From GYS-P2D sp964414425 (GTDB taxonomy: Bacteria > Bacteroidota > Bacteroidia > Chitinophagales > Saprospiraceae): DNA of 64,000 nucleotides. Under the pieces are notes generated by a model. That model searched no databases and was not told the DNA's origin. It saw nothing but the letters and a program-made list of their open reading frames with translations. Of the stretch, positions 1-8,961 are shown in pieces. How positions within the stretch are numbered: the first letter of the stretch is position 1; each line of letters begins with the position of its first letter. The DNA lies in the NCBI GenBank assembly GCA_964414425.1, contig CAYPWL010000016.1, positions 1-64,000 of the forward strand, in the 5' to 3' direction. The translations under genes were made by a program, and so were the position numbers.

Positions 1-2
1 GA

Positions 3-68
3 GTGTGTGCTCAGAGTGATTTGGGTTTTTATAAGGAGAATTGCCCTGATCCGAGAGGGTTGATTTAA
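3..68 (+). CDS. C-terminal end of an unidentified protein (cut by left window edge)
   Basis: The plus strand is open from the window edge to a TAA at 66-68 and reads VCAQSDLGFYKENCPDPRGLI, a composition typical of real protein. The following gene is on the opposite strand and its stop lies at 76, so this would be the tail of a gene converging on it. Only 21 codons are visible, so no family can be named and it may be chance. Confidence 0.35.
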   Translation: MCAQSDLGFYKENCPDPRGLI

Positions 69-75
69 TCAAAAC

Positions 76-1131
76 TCAACGTATGATAGGATCGCTAAAC
101 TTTTCTTGTAAAAATGCATCATCATTCATAGTGTTCAAAAATGCTATCAGCGCTTCAATCTCATCTTCAGCAAGGTTTATTTGCTTTACCCTATCAACAT
201 CAGATTCAATCCTTCTTCCTTCACTTGACACTCCTCCGGCGTAATGATTTAAAACCTCTTCAAGTGTTGAGAACCGGCCATCGTGCATATAAGGAGCCGT
301 ATGAGCTAAGTTTCTAAGTGTGGGAATCCTTAAGGCAAAAAATTCTGCACTGTGTCCATAATACGTTGGTGGTGGATTTATGGGCGCGTCTCCAAAATCG
401 AAAGGCAATCCATTATCAGCTATTTCTTGTTCTCCTCCGAGATATGGATCTCGATCAAAAACTTGATGACAATCATTACATTGACTTTCAAAAATGAAAC
501 TACCCCAACGCTCTTCATTATTGAAAACTCCATTGTAACCCTGACTTTTCCACTGATCAAATTTACTATCGAAAGATTGCATACTTCCCATAAATTGAGA
601 TAGTGATTCTCCTATGAGGTCATTGGATAGATTGTCTGTGCCAAAAGCATTTTCTGTTAATTCCTTATACACATCCGAAGCATTAATCCTAGCCGAAAGC
701 TCATCTCTTGTAAGACCCATTTCCAGTGGATTGAATATAGGTGAGATAGCCGCATCATGGAGCTCCCGTGCGCGACCATTCCAAAAATAGCGCGAATCAA
801 AACCTATATTAAAGAGAGTAGGTGAATTGGACGTAGTCAATCCCCCTTCAAATCCCAAACTGAATTGTAAAGAGTCTCCAAATGCAGCTTCTTGAATATG
901 GCAAGATGCACAGGATACCTCACCATTTTGAGATAAGATACCATCATAGAAAAGTACTCTGCCCAGCTTTACAATATCATTGTCAATTGGATAAGATTCC
1001 TGTGGAATAACATAGTCAAAGTCTAAATTCTTCAGAACAATATCTTCTTCTTGGATATTGGTTGAAGAAAATTCCCCACAGCCGTATAAGCAAAGAGCTA
1101 ATAATATGATTAGTGCTTTTTTCATAATCAA
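76..1131 (-). CDS. di-haem cytochrome c peroxidase family lipoprotein (MauG/CcpA type)
   Basis: Family members reduce hydrogen peroxide with electrons from small c-type cytochromes, or oxidise other substrates. Two c-type haem sites are visible, CASCH at residues 74-78 and CNDCH at 218-222, in the spacing expected for the two haem domains. The N-terminus is a lipoprotein signal with a lipobox ending at Cys18 (LYGC), so the protein is probably membrane-anchored in the periplasm. The 351-residue length is normal. The start codon overlaps the stop of the upstream 244-residue gene by 4 bases, so the two are likely co-transcribed. The family is certain; the physiological substrate is not visible. 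Confidence 0.88.
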   Translation of the reverse strand: MIMKKALIILLALCLYGCGEFSSTNIQEEDIVLKNLDFDYVIPQESYPIDNDIVKLGRVLFYDGILSQNGEVSCASCHIQEAAFGDSLQFSLGFEGGLTTSNSPTLFNIGFDSRYFWNGRARELHDAAISPIFNPLEMGLTRDELSARINASDVYKELTENAFGTDNLSNDLIGESLSQFMGSMQSFDSKFDQWKSQGYNGVFNNEERWGSFIFESQCNDCHQVFDRDPYLGGEQEIADNGLPFDFGDAPINPPPTYYGHSAEFFALRIPTLRNLAHTAPYMHDGRFSTLEEVLNHYAGGVSSEGRRIESDVDRVKQINLAEDEIEALIAFLNTMNDDAFLQEKFSDPIIR

Positions 1132-1862
1132 AATTCTATACCCACTAGCGTTATAGAAGGTAAGGCATTAATCGAGTTTTCATTAATAACTCTCACAGTT
1201 GGTTGTCTTATAACCGTCTCTATGGCTCTATTATATAGATATATTCCACCACGCCAAAAGAATCTAACTTTTTTGCGAGTGGCTAAATGAACTCCAACAT
1301 TAAAACCTAAGTAGCCTTTAAGGTTATTTTCGTTTTCAGGAGCAGCCTGATCAACTATAATCCCGGCCCAACCATCTATAAATACTCTAGCTTTATTTAG
1401 ATCCTCTGATAAAAAACACTTAAAGTAAGGTGCGATGCCGACGATGTTAGTTCGTGAGCCAGTCGTAAATCCATCTCTATTTAGTACAGGAAGAGATAGA
1501 TGAAGGCCATAGTTTAATTTTTCATTATGCCGTAAGCCAATTTCTATCGCAGGAGGAAGTGCATAGGATAGCGTTGTAAATCTACCAGAGGTTTTATGAA
1601 ATTTTTTCTTTTGATATGGAGCAAGATCTAATTCCCTGGTGGAACTCACTTTATCGATATACTTAAAACTATAGTCTAAAGTATCACCTCTTAAGTCAAT
1701 TATTTCTAAAGTGTATTCATCTTGAGAAATGATCTGACCCTTTATAATAGATCCATCTTTCATGATCAAGACATCACTCGACTTGCGGGATTGCCCTTGA
1801 ACAGCAGTGCTGATAACGATGAAAATAATGAAGTGAATAATATGAATAAGGCGACTCTGCAT
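1128..1862 (-). CDS. secreted hypothetical protein, possible outer-membrane barrel
   Basis: I do not recognise this protein. It has a clear signal peptide (residues 1 to about 23, ending VQGQ). A short polar segment follows (about 30-75: DVLIMKDGSIIKGQIISQ and onward), like the small SH3-like repeats that precede barrel domains in many Bacteroidota envelope proteins. The rest alternates polar and hydrophobic residues, with glycine-aromatic pairs suggesting beta strands (GLHLSLPVLN, GFNVGVHLA). It lies directly upstream of the di-haem peroxidase with a 4-base overlap, so the two may act together in the envelope. Confidence 0.6.
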   Translation of the reverse strand: MQSRLIHIIHFIIFIVISTAVQGQSRKSSDVLIMKDGSIIKGQIISQDEYTLEIIDLRGDTLDYSFKYIDKVSSTRELDLAPYQKKKFHKTSGRFTTLSYALPPAIEIGLRHNEKLNYGLHLSLPVLNRDGFTTGSRTNIVGIAPYFKCFLSEDLNKARVFIDGWAGIIVDQAAPENENNLKGYLGFNVGVHLATRKKVRFFWRGGIYLYNRAIETVIRQPTVRVINENSINALPSITLVGIEF

Positions 1863-1910
1863 TTAAATCAGTTATTGGAAGATTAAGTGTAACTAAGTTA
1901 GTATTAAATA

Positions 1911-2840
1911 TTAATCTTCTAAATACTCAATATTCCTCTTCAACCCTTTAAACTTAGTTCTCTTCACCGCAGACTTAGAGAATACCTTGCTGAAGACCTC
2001 CTGAGTCAGTTCTTTCCACTCCGTTTTAGTCATTTCTAACAGACCTTCCTTGGGGGCGAATGCTTGCTCCTGATGTTCTGTGCTAAAGCGATTCCATGGA
2101 CAGACCTCTTGACAGATGTCGCAGCCGAACATCCAACCTTCCATCTGCTCTTGAAATTCAGTTGGGATCTCATCTCGTAGTTCAATGGTGAGATAGGAGA
2201 TACACTTATTGGCATCAAGGATATATCCAGACTCAGAGATGGCATCGGTAGGGCAGGCATCGATACAGGCCGTGCATGTGCCACAGTGATCTGAGACAGG
2301 ATGATCGTAGTCAAGCTCGAGATCTGAGATAATCTCTGCTAAGAAGAAGTAGGATCCCCTCTGCTTAGAGAGGAGGAGGGTATGCTTGCCTATCCATCCT
2401 AAGCCGCTGCGCTTGGCCCAGTCACGTTCGAGGACTGGAGCTGAGTCTACGAAGGCTCGTCCATCAATCTCTCCGATCTCTTCGGTGATATACGCTACTA
2501 ATTCTTTGAGCTTCTCCTTGATGACATGATGATAGTCTTGACCATAGGCATACTTAGATATCTTAGGAGCGGTGGGGTCCGTTTGCTCTTGATCGGTATA
2601 GTAATTATAAGATAGACTGATGACAGACTTAGCACCAGGTACCAGCAAGGTAGGATCTACTCGCTTGTCAAAATGATTGGCCATATAGGACATCTGACCA
2701 TGATAGTCTTTGCTAAGCCAAGACTCAAGACGCTTGGCTTCTTCGTCCATGTGTTCAGCCTTGGAGACGCCCACATTGAGGAAACCAAGCTCCTTCGCTT
2801 TAGCTTTTATGAGGGCTGTCCTATCGGCCTTGCTGGACAT
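1911..2840 (-). CDS. queG: epoxyqueuosine reductase QueG
   Basis: Catalyses the last step of queuosine synthesis in tRNA, reducing epoxyqueuosine with a cobalamin and two [4Fe-4S] clusters in the cytoplasm. The ferredoxin-like cluster ligands are visible: Cys186, Cys189, Cys192 and Cys196 (CGTCTACIDACP), then Cys240, Cys243 and Cys247 (CDICQEVCPWN), with Cys213 between them. The conserved segment VDSAPVLERDWA at about 131-142 supplies the catalytic Asp. The 309-residue length is typical of the short Bacteroidota form without the HEAT-repeat tail. It starts 8 bases after the helicase stop, suggesting one transcript. Confidence 0.95.
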   Translation of the reverse strand: MSSKADRTALIKAKAKELGFLNVGVSKAEHMDEEAKRLESWLSKDYHGQMSYMANHFDKRVDPTLLVPGAKSVISLSYNYYTDQEQTDPTAPKISKYAYGQDYHHVIKEKLKELVAYITEEIGEIDGRAFVDSAPVLERDWAKRSGLGWIGKHTLLLSKQRGSYFFLAEIISDLELDYDHPVSDHCGTCTACIDACPTDAISESGYILDANKCISYLTIELRDEIPTEFQEQMEGWMFGCDICQEVCPWNRFSTEHQEQAFAPKEGLLEMTKTEWKELTQEVFSKVFSKSAVKRTKFKGLKRNIEYLED

Positions 2841-2848
2841 AATTGAGA

Positions 2849-5113
2849 TCAGTTTAGGATCTGTAGCTTGGCATACTGCAGCATGATCCGCTTCTCGGCA
2901 TTGTCAGGAACTTCGGAGAAGTGTATGGTCGCCACATTGCGCTCGTCAATAGAGAGGACCTTGCCACTGCCAAACTTCATATGCAATACATTCATGCCCT
3001 CCTTTATCTCGCTGGGATCGTTGGGGATGAAGTTCGCCACATTGACCTTAGGCATCGGCTTAGCGGCACGTATGGGCTTGAGGCCTGACAGTACCTTAGG
3101 TGCTCCAAACTCTGCCTTAGCCTTAATCGGTACGATAGAGTCGATGTTTTCAGGAGGGATCTCCTCTAAGAATCTGCTGGGATCATTGAATCTCATCTGC
3201 CCATACTGATATCGACTATTGGCATAGGTCAGTGTAAGGTGCTCTGCGGCACGAGTGATCGCCACATAAAATAGTCTGCGCTCCTCGTCAATCTGGTTCG
3301 GATCACTGAGTGACATGAACGATGGGAAGAGATTCTCCTCCAGTCCTACAACGAATATCGATTTGAACTCCAGACCCTTAGCGGCATGGACACTCATGAG
3401 AGTAACGACGTCAGTATTGCCCTTGTCCTCATCCATATCTGTGATGAGCGCTATGTTCTGGAGATACTTTGCCAGCGTCTTGTCGGCAATCTCCTCTCCT
3501 GGCTCAAGTTCATCATCTTCGACGAATTCTTGGATACCATCAAGGAGTGCATTTATATTTTCGAGGCGTGCCATGCCCTCCATACTACCATCGCCCTTGA
3601 GTAGATCAGTGATCCCACTCTTCTTAGAGATGTAGAGCGCTGTCTGATAGGCATCAGCCTTCTCTGCCTTTAATCTAAAGTTGGCAATCAGGCGCATGAA
3701 GTCGGTCAGTACCGTCTGAGCACGCTTGCTCATCTGCACCATCGGGATCGACTCAAATATGCTGATGTCGTTATCCTCAGCGAAGTTGACCAGATCTTCT
3801 AAGCTCTTATTACCAAATCCCCGCTTGGGATAGTTGATTACACGCTTAAACGCCTCATCATCCTTAGGATTGACGGTCAGACGCATATAAGCCATCAAGT
3901 CTTTGATCTCCTTGCGCTGGTAAAATGACAGCCCACCATAGATCCGATAAGGTATATTATATCGTCTGAGATATTCCTCAAATACTCTGGACTGCGCATT
4001 CGTACGATAGAGTATCGCAATCTCGGTGTTCTCTATGGCGTAGCGATTTTTTTGCTCGACGATGGAGTCAGCAACTCGCTTGCCCTCCTCGGTATCAGTG
4101 ATAGTCTTGATGACCTTGATCTTGTTTTCGCCGAGGCGATCGGTCCAGATCTTCTTTTTGATCTGGCGTGGATTGTAGGAGATCACCCCATTAGCTGCCT
4201 CTACGATATGTTGTGTTGAGCGATAGTTACGCTCCAACTTGAAAGTCTGTACATCTGGGAAGTCGGACTCAAACTGGAGGATATTTTCTATCGTCGCCCC
4301 TCTAAATGAATAGATACTCTGCGCATCATCTCCGACTATGCAGATATTGCGAGGGCTTTCCTCATAGTTGACCAGCTGGCGCATGATTTCGTACTGGAGG
4401 AAGTTGGTATCCTGAAACTCATCTACGAGGAGATATTGAAATTGATACTGGTATTTCTTCTTTACATTTTCTGGATTCTGATAGAGCAGCCTAAACATCT
4501 GTAGGAGTAAATCATCAAAATCCATCGCTCCTGCACGCATACATTTCTTGACATACTTATCATAGATGACATGCATGAGTGGCATACGATTCATACGATC
4601 GTAGGACATCAGCTCTTCATTAGTGGCATAGGACTTCGGCGTGATGAGATTACTCTTAGCGGACGAGATCTTGGAGCGCACTGCACCGGGAGAGTACACT
4701 TTAGTATCCAGGCTCATCTGCTTGAGGACTTCCTTGATGACACTCTTGGTATCATCTGTGTCGTATATGGTAAAATCATTAGGGTAACCCAGATGATGTG
4801 CTTCAACCCTGAGTATGCGAGCGAATAACGAGTGAAAGGTGCCTGCCCACACCTTCTGTGCCTTTGGGCCTACTACTTTCTCGATTCGCTCTTTCATCTC
4901 GCGAGCTGCCTTGTTAGTGAAGGTGAGGGCAAGGATCTGCCACGGAGCCACGCCTACATTAATCAGGTGAGCTATGCGATAGGTCAGTACTCTCGTTTTG
5001 CCAGAGCCGGGGCCAGCAATTACCATGACTGGGCCATCAACCGTTTCTACGGCTTGACGCTGGACCTCATTGAGTTCGTTGAGATAGCTGAATCCTACTT
5101 CACTATTATTCAT
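2849..5113 (-). CDS. UvrD/PcrA-type ATP-dependent 3'-5' DNA helicase
   Basis: Superfamily 1A helicase of DNA repair and replication restart. The Q motif lies at LNEVQRQAV (about 14-22) and Walker A at residues 33-40 (AGPGSGKT). Motif II is VDEFQDT, motif III GDDAQSIYSFRG, motif IV LERNYRS, motif V VTLMSVHAAKGLEF and motif VI VAITRAAEHL. The C-terminal about 60 residues (KEGMNVLHMKFGSGKV) form the Tudor-like domain that in PcrA contacts RNA polymerase. The length (754) is that of PcrA/UvrD. It heads a two-gene unit with queG. UvrD versus PcrA versus Rep cannot be separated from sequence alone. Confidence 0.93.
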   Translation of the reverse strand: MNNSEVGFSYLNELNEVQRQAVETVDGPVMVIAGPGSGKTRVLTYRIAHLINVGVAPWQILALTFTNKAAREMKERIEKVVGPKAQKVWAGTFHSLFARILRVEAHHLGYPNDFTIYDTDDTKSVIKEVLKQMSLDTKVYSPGAVRSKISSAKSNLITPKSYATNEELMSYDRMNRMPLMHVIYDKYVKKCMRAGAMDFDDLLLQMFRLLYQNPENVKKKYQYQFQYLLVDEFQDTNFLQYEIMRQLVNYEESPRNICIVGDDAQSIYSFRGATIENILQFESDFPDVQTFKLERNYRSTQHIVEAANGVISYNPRQIKKKIWTDRLGENKIKVIKTITDTEEGKRVADSIVEQKNRYAIENTEIAILYRTNAQSRVFEEYLRRYNIPYRIYGGLSFYQRKEIKDLMAYMRLTVNPKDDEAFKRVINYPKRGFGNKSLEDLVNFAEDNDISIFESIPMVQMSKRAQTVLTDFMRLIANFRLKAEKADAYQTALYISKKSGITDLLKGDGSMEGMARLENINALLDGIQEFVEDDELEPGEEIADKTLAKYLQNIALITDMDEDKGNTDVVTLMSVHAAKGLEFKSIFVVGLEENLFPSFMSLSDPNQIDEERRLFYVAITRAAEHLTLTYANSRYQYGQMRFNDPSRFLEEIPPENIDSIVPIKAKAEFGAPKVLSGLKPIRAAKPMPKVNVANFIPNDPSEIKEGMNVLHMKFGSGKVLSIDERNVATIHFSEVPDNAEKRIMLQYAKLQILN

Positions 5114-5196
5114 GCTCTAGGCTTAGGACTAGTTTATTAAGGGGGTGAAGGTATTACGTTTCGATTAAATATATAATCTAAAAATCGGATGCTTTC

Positions 5197-5922
5197 CTAT
5201 TGAGTTAACAATAGACTCAATTCGTGGTCAATTGTAGTGAGTTCTTCCTCGATGATCCTAAATGTTGATAATTGACTATTGAAATAAAATATCCAATACC
5301 CGACGCTCAGTGCATGAGAGATTAACCAGAGCGTAGCGGATGTAAGTGAGAGATCAAAGAGTGTGGAGGCGTAATAGAGTAGGCACGGAAAGAACGTGAT
5401 ATAAAAGATCCCCAGCAGTATCACTCTGTACTTTTTAATATCTAAACCCGAGTTGACATACGAGAGCTTACTGTGCAAGTAACTCGGCATAACAGCTTGA
5501 TTTGCATTGACTGAAGGCGTCAGATCTTTATTATGTGCTATGAGCGCCTTCATCACGTACTTTACAATGGCATAAAAAACAAGTAGCAATACCAGGAAGA
5601 ATACTGCTAAGCTGAAACCTGACTTATATAATTGATAGATTAGTAGGAGTGTCACGGGAATCCCAAGGATATAATAGGACTGTTGGATCGTAGCCTGATC
5701 TGTTAATTGTTTAATTCGGACAAGATGATCAGATAAGCGATTATTGATCTCGGCAAGTTCTTGATTGACTGCAATTGGGGTAGTCGCCCCGTCTTTTTTA
5801 AGAGCCTCCAGTCTGCTGAGATAATCTTGATATTTCTGTTTGCGATAGATGAGATCCAAAGTGCCCAATACATTTAGACCGATAAAATACAGAAAGGGTA
5901 TGGCAAAACCATACCCTTTCAC
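5197..5922 (-). CDS. multi-pass membrane protein of unknown function
   Basis: I do not recognise this family. About five hydrophobic segments are visible near residues 7-25, 84-100, 105-125, 166-188 and 192-215. A charged, probably coiled-coil stretch lies between the first two (about 28-80, rich in Lys, Glu and Leu). The chosen start is a GTG at 5922, but it sits at the base of a perfect 12-bp inverted repeat covering the first ten codons, so the start is uncertain. The gene lies 45 bases after atpC on the same strand and may be a read-through extension of that transcript. Confidence 0.55.
   Translation of the reverse strand: MKGYGFAIPFLYFIGLNVLGTLDLIYRKQKYQDYLSRLEALKKDGATTPIAVNQELAEINNRLSDHLVRIKQLTDQATIQQSYYILGIPVTLLLIYQLYKSGFSLAVFFLVLLLVFYAIVKYVMKALIAHNKDLTPSVNANQAVMPSYLHSKLSYVNSGLDIKKYRVILLGIFYITFFPCLLYYASTLFDLSLTSATLWLISHALSVGYWIFYFNSQLSTFRIIEEELTTIDHELSLLLTQ
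5892..5920 (-). terminator. strong 12-bp hairpin after atpC, overlapping the next gene start
   Basis: GAAAGGGTATGG at 5892-5903 is the exact reverse complement of CCATACCCTTTC at 5909-5920, with a 5-base loop. On the minus strand it follows atpC by 47 bases. The tract after it is only moderately T-rich (CTGTATTTTATC), so it could be a weak terminator for atpDC or a translation-control stem for the downstream gene. Confidence 0.45.
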
Positions 5923-5967
5923 AGTTATCTATTGTTATCCTTTTACTTTACGAGTAAAGCTGCTTGA

Positions 5968-6219
5968 TTAGCTTGTAGTTAATCCTCTTACTAATAGTGA
6001 GACCTCGTCATTGTACACTTCGATGAATCCACGAGCTATGCTGTACAGCGCCGTTGAGCCTGATGCATCAATCACTCTGACTTCTCCTTCGCCAAGAGCA
6101 GATACGATAGCAGCGTGACCTCTGAGTATCTCAAACTGTCCTGAGATTCCGGGTACTTTAACAGACTTAACCGCTCCGCTAAATACTTCTTTGCCTGGTG
6201 TTAGTATCGTCAGATTCAT
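5968..6219 (-). CDS. atpC: ATP synthase F1 epsilon subunit
   Basis: Central-stalk subunit of the F1 motor, regulating and coupling rotation to the membrane sector. The 83 residues contain the N-terminal beta-sandwich signature (LTILTPGKEVFSGAVKSVKVPG, then GQFEILRGHAAIVSALGEGEV). The C-terminal helical hairpin found in E. coli epsilon is absent; this short form is usual in Bacteroidota. It lies 26 bases downstream of atpD. The other F1Fo genes are not in the window, consistent with the split atpDC arrangement of the phylum. Confidence 0.95.
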   Translation of the reverse strand: MNLTILTPGKEVFSGAVKSVKVPGISGQFEILRGHAAIVSALGEGEVRVIDASGSTALYSIARGFIEVYNDEVSLLVRGLTTS

Positions 6220-6245
6220 ATGATAGTAAAATTATGATGGACTGA

Positions 6246-7760
6246 TTAAGCGTTAGCTTCAGCTAACAACTTCTTACCTTTTGCAATAGCCTCCTCGATA
6301 GAACCTACCAAGTTAAATGCTGACTCTGGATACTCATCTACTTCACCATTGAGGATCATGTTAAATCCTTTGATCGTGTCTTCGATTGGTACAAGTACAC
6401 CCTGAAGACCGGTAAACTGCTCCGCTACGTGGAATGGCTGAGATAAGAATCTCTGCACACGACGTGCTCTGTGTACTACCTGCTTATCTTCTTCTGATAA
6501 TTCCTCCATACCTAAGATGGCGATGATATCTTGAAGCTCTTTATAACGCTGTAAGATGTTGATCACCTTAAATGCTGTATCGTAGTGCTCATCTCCGATG
6601 ACTGCAGGATCTAAGATTCTTGAAGTAGAATCAAGAGGATCCACTGCTGGATAGATACCCTCTGAAGCTAACTTTCTACTTAATACTGTCGTCGCATCAA
6701 GGTGAGCGAATGTCGTCGCTGGTGCTGGATCCGTTAAATCATCCGCCGGTACATATACCGCCTGTACAGATGTAATCGATCCTCGCTTAGTCGAGGTGAT
6801 ACGCTCTTGCATCTTACCCATCTCTGTGGCAAGTGTAGGCTGATATCCCACCGCTGATGGCATACGTCCTAAGAGTGCTGATACCTCAGAACCTGCCTGA
6901 GTAAATCTGAATATGTTGTCGATGAAAAATAAGATATCCTTACCTCCTTGTGGATCATTGATATCTCCATCTCTATAGTATTCTGCAATAGCCAATCCAG
7001 ATAGCGCTACTCGAGCTCTTGCTCCAGGAGGCTCATTCATCTGTCCGAATACGAACGTCGCTTTACTCTCCAGGAGTGACTCTTTCTTAATCTTGCTGAG
7101 ATCCCAGCCTCCTTCTTCCATAGAGTGCATGAAGTCTTCACCATAGTTGATGATACCGGCCTCAAGCATCTCTCTCAATAAGTCATTACCCTCTCTCGTA
7201 CGCTCACCTACACCGGCGAATACTGAGATACCATCATAACCCTTGGCGATGTTGTTGATTAGCTCTTGGATCAATACCGTCTTACCCACACCGGCACCTC
7301 CAAATAATCCAATCTTACCACCCTTAGAGTATGGCTCGATTAAGTCAATAACCTTGATACCGGTATAGAGTACTTCTGTTTCAGTTGACAAGTTCTCATA
7401 AGCTGGTGGATCCTGGTGGATAGATCTGGTAGTTGTCCCAGTCACCTCACCGATACCATCGATCGCCTCACCAACCACGTTGAATAGACGACCCTTGATC
7501 ACATCTCCAATAGGCATGGAGATTGGAGCACCTAAATCTTTTACCTTAGTACCACGAGTCAAACCATCGGTTGCATCCATCGCAATCGCACGGATACTGT
7601 CCTCTCCGAGGTGCTGCTGACACTCTAATACGATTCTGTCTCCATTAGATTTTTCAACCACGAGGGCATTCATAATCTCCGGAAGTGCAACATTATCACC
7701 TGCGAAACTTACATCGACAACTGGTCCGATTATCTGCTTAATTTCTCCAACGTTAGCCAT
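6246..7760 (-). CDS. atpD: ATP synthase F1 beta subunit
   Basis: Catalytic subunit of F1-ATPase. Walker A is GGAGVGKT at residues 154-161; the catalytic-Glu segment GERTREGNDL and the Walker B region DILFFIDNIFRFTQAGSEVS are intact, as is the DELSEED-like loop (MEELSEEDK). At 504 residues it is about 40 longer than the E. coli protein because of an insertion after the first third (around FMHSMEEGGWDLSKIKKE), known in Bacteroidota beta subunits. It is preceded by a -7 promoter element 35 bases upstream of the ATG and followed by atpC. Confidence 0.98.
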   Translation of the reverse strand: MANVGEIKQIIGPVVDVSFAGDNVALPEIMNALVVEKSNGDRIVLECQQHLGEDSIRAIAMDATDGLTRGTKVKDLGAPISMPIGDVIKGRLFNVVGEAIDGIGEVTGTTTRSIHQDPPAYENLSTETEVLYTGIKVIDLIEPYSKGGKIGLFGGAGVGKTVLIQELINNIAKGYDGISVFAGVGERTREGNDLLREMLEAGIINYGEDFMHSMEEGGWDLSKIKKESLLESKATFVFGQMNEPPGARARVALSGLAIAEYYRDGDINDPQGGKDILFFIDNIFRFTQAGSEVSALLGRMPSAVGYQPTLATEMGKMQERITSTKRGSITSVQAVYVPADDLTDPAPATTFAHLDATTVLSRKLASEGIYPAVDPLDSTSRILDPAVIGDEHYDTAFKVINILQRYKELQDIIAILGMEELSEEDKQVVHRARRVQRFLSQPFHVAEQFTGLQGVLVPIEDTIKGFNMILNGEVDEYPESAFNLVGSIEEAIAKGKKLLAEANA

Positions 7761-7794
7761 GGTATATAGTACTTGTGGGTTCTAAAATTTGCCG

Positions 7795-7802
7795 CAAAGA
7801 TA
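7795..7802 (-). promoter_or_regulatory. Bacteroidota -7 promoter element of atpD
   Basis: The minus strand reads TATCTTTG here, an exact match to TAnnTTTG, ending 34 bases before the atpD ATG. No clear -33 TTG was found at the expected distance, so the call rests on the -7 element and its position. Confidence 0.6.
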
Positions 7803-8006
7803 GCTTTATATTGTTTCTATAAAAGCATGTTGACATTAAAAGCTGTAGCTGGTTAATTTTTTGGTGGTTGAAGGGGTAAAACAGGGGATTAGGAGAAGGG
7901 AAAGAGGGAGTAGCAAATGGAGAGTATTGAGACTTAAGAAACTAACTCAGGAAACTAAATGTAACATGAGGCTCGATCAGATTTTAGACTCCATATTACT
8001 AGCCCA
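7803..8006. other. intergenic gap between atpD and CPBP protease gene
   Basis: No reading frame with coding character, no repeat and no clear terminator was seen in this stretch. It holds the region upstream of the atpD promoter and the 3' flank of the CPBP gene. Confidence 0.5.
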
Positions 8007-8852
8007 TTAAGACAGCTTTCTTTCTGAAATATAGGAATCTGCCTGAGTCAATTTCTGAATTATGCCATGCTTGTCTGATTGGATAATCATATATACCCCT
8101 CCAATAAAAATAAATAGAAAGAATATTGTAGTTGGGATTACCGACCCCCAATCGACTCCCGAGGTATCCTCAATATCTGTAACGACCTCAGCTGATTGTT
8201 TAAGGATCCCAGATCCAAAACTGAAGTTTACTAAAGCATGTATGATGGAGGGCACTATAATATTTTCTGTTCTTACCATCAATCCACAGAAAAACACCCC
8301 TATTGCCGTGGCGAAGAACACTTGTGAGCTAATACCGATGAAATTATCAGGTTGACTCAATAGATTAATATAATGAACTAAGCCAAACATGAAGTTTGAT
8401 AATAATGCACTCAGAAGCAAAGGTCGATTCTGATGTCTGAATGATTGAATCATCAGAGGAAATATAGTGCCTCTAAAAACAAGCTCCTCAATGATTCCTA
8501 CAGCTAATGTTGACGATGCAAAAAGTATGACTAAGTCTATTGGTGCGTCTGTGTAGCTTGTCCAATTGGAGAAAACACCCATAACTATAAATGCCATAGC
8601 TATCGTGATCACATGTATGTTTTTAGTGGAGCGCCAGGTGCTTAATCCCGTAAAGTTGAACAAGCTCAATTTTTTGATCAAAATCAGACTTATGGCGATA
8701 AGAACAACCCTTACAGCGATGGTTGAGCTGAGCCGAGCTATATCTTCGCTCAATAGGGTCTCTGCTAAATACAATCGTAATGGTTTTTCTAACCATAGAA
8801 ATGATAAGAAGCCAATGATGACCAATATGGCTATTTTGATTTCCTTTTTCAT
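8007..8852 (-). CDS. CPBP family intramembrane glutamic/metallo-endopeptidase
   Basis: Family of membrane-embedded proteases (CaaX protease/bacteriocin-processing, Abi). The three signature motifs are visible: EELVFRG with Glu122, Glu123 and Arg127; FMFGLVH with His160; and HALVN with His205 and Asn209. Roughly seven hydrophobic segments span the 281 residues. The substrate is unknown, and the neighbours (atpD upstream in position, a bicarbonate transporter on the other side) give no hint. It appears monocistronic. Confidence 0.85.
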   Translation of the reverse strand: MKKEIKIAILVIIGFLSFLWLEKPLRLYLAETLLSEDIARLSSTIAVRVVLIAISLILIKKLSLFNFTGLSTWRSTKNIHVITIAMAFIVMGVFSNWTSYTDAPIDLVILFASSTLAVGIIEELVFRGTIFPLMIQSFRHQNRPLLLSALLSNFMFGLVHYINLLSQPDNFIGISSQVFFATAIGVFFCGLMVRTENIIVPSIIHALVNFSFGSGILKQSAEVVTDIEDTSGVDWGSVIPTTIFFLFIFIGGVYMIIQSDKHGIIQKLTQADSYISERKLS

Positions 8853-8889
8853 TTGAGGTTGTTCTTTACTCTGTCATAGGGGCTTCAAT

Positions 8890-8916
8890 AGCCTACCTAT
8901 CATAAGTTGATAGGCT
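8890..8916 (-). terminator. hairpin downstream of the sbtA-like gene
   Basis: CTATC (8897-8901) pairs with GATAG (8909-8913) around a 7-base loop. AGCC (8890-8893) can extend the stem with GGCT (8913-8916) across a small bulge. It lies 46 bases past the transporter stop, but there is no T-run, so termination is uncertain. Confidence 0.3.
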
Positions 8917-8961
8917 CTCGGTCTCTGATCTGAACATCCACATTGGATAAGTGATCATAGG

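Noticed and set aside
2868..5140. Plus-strand open frames opposite the UvrD-type helicase
   Set aside because: Shadows of conserved minus-strand coding sequence with atypical amino-acid composition.
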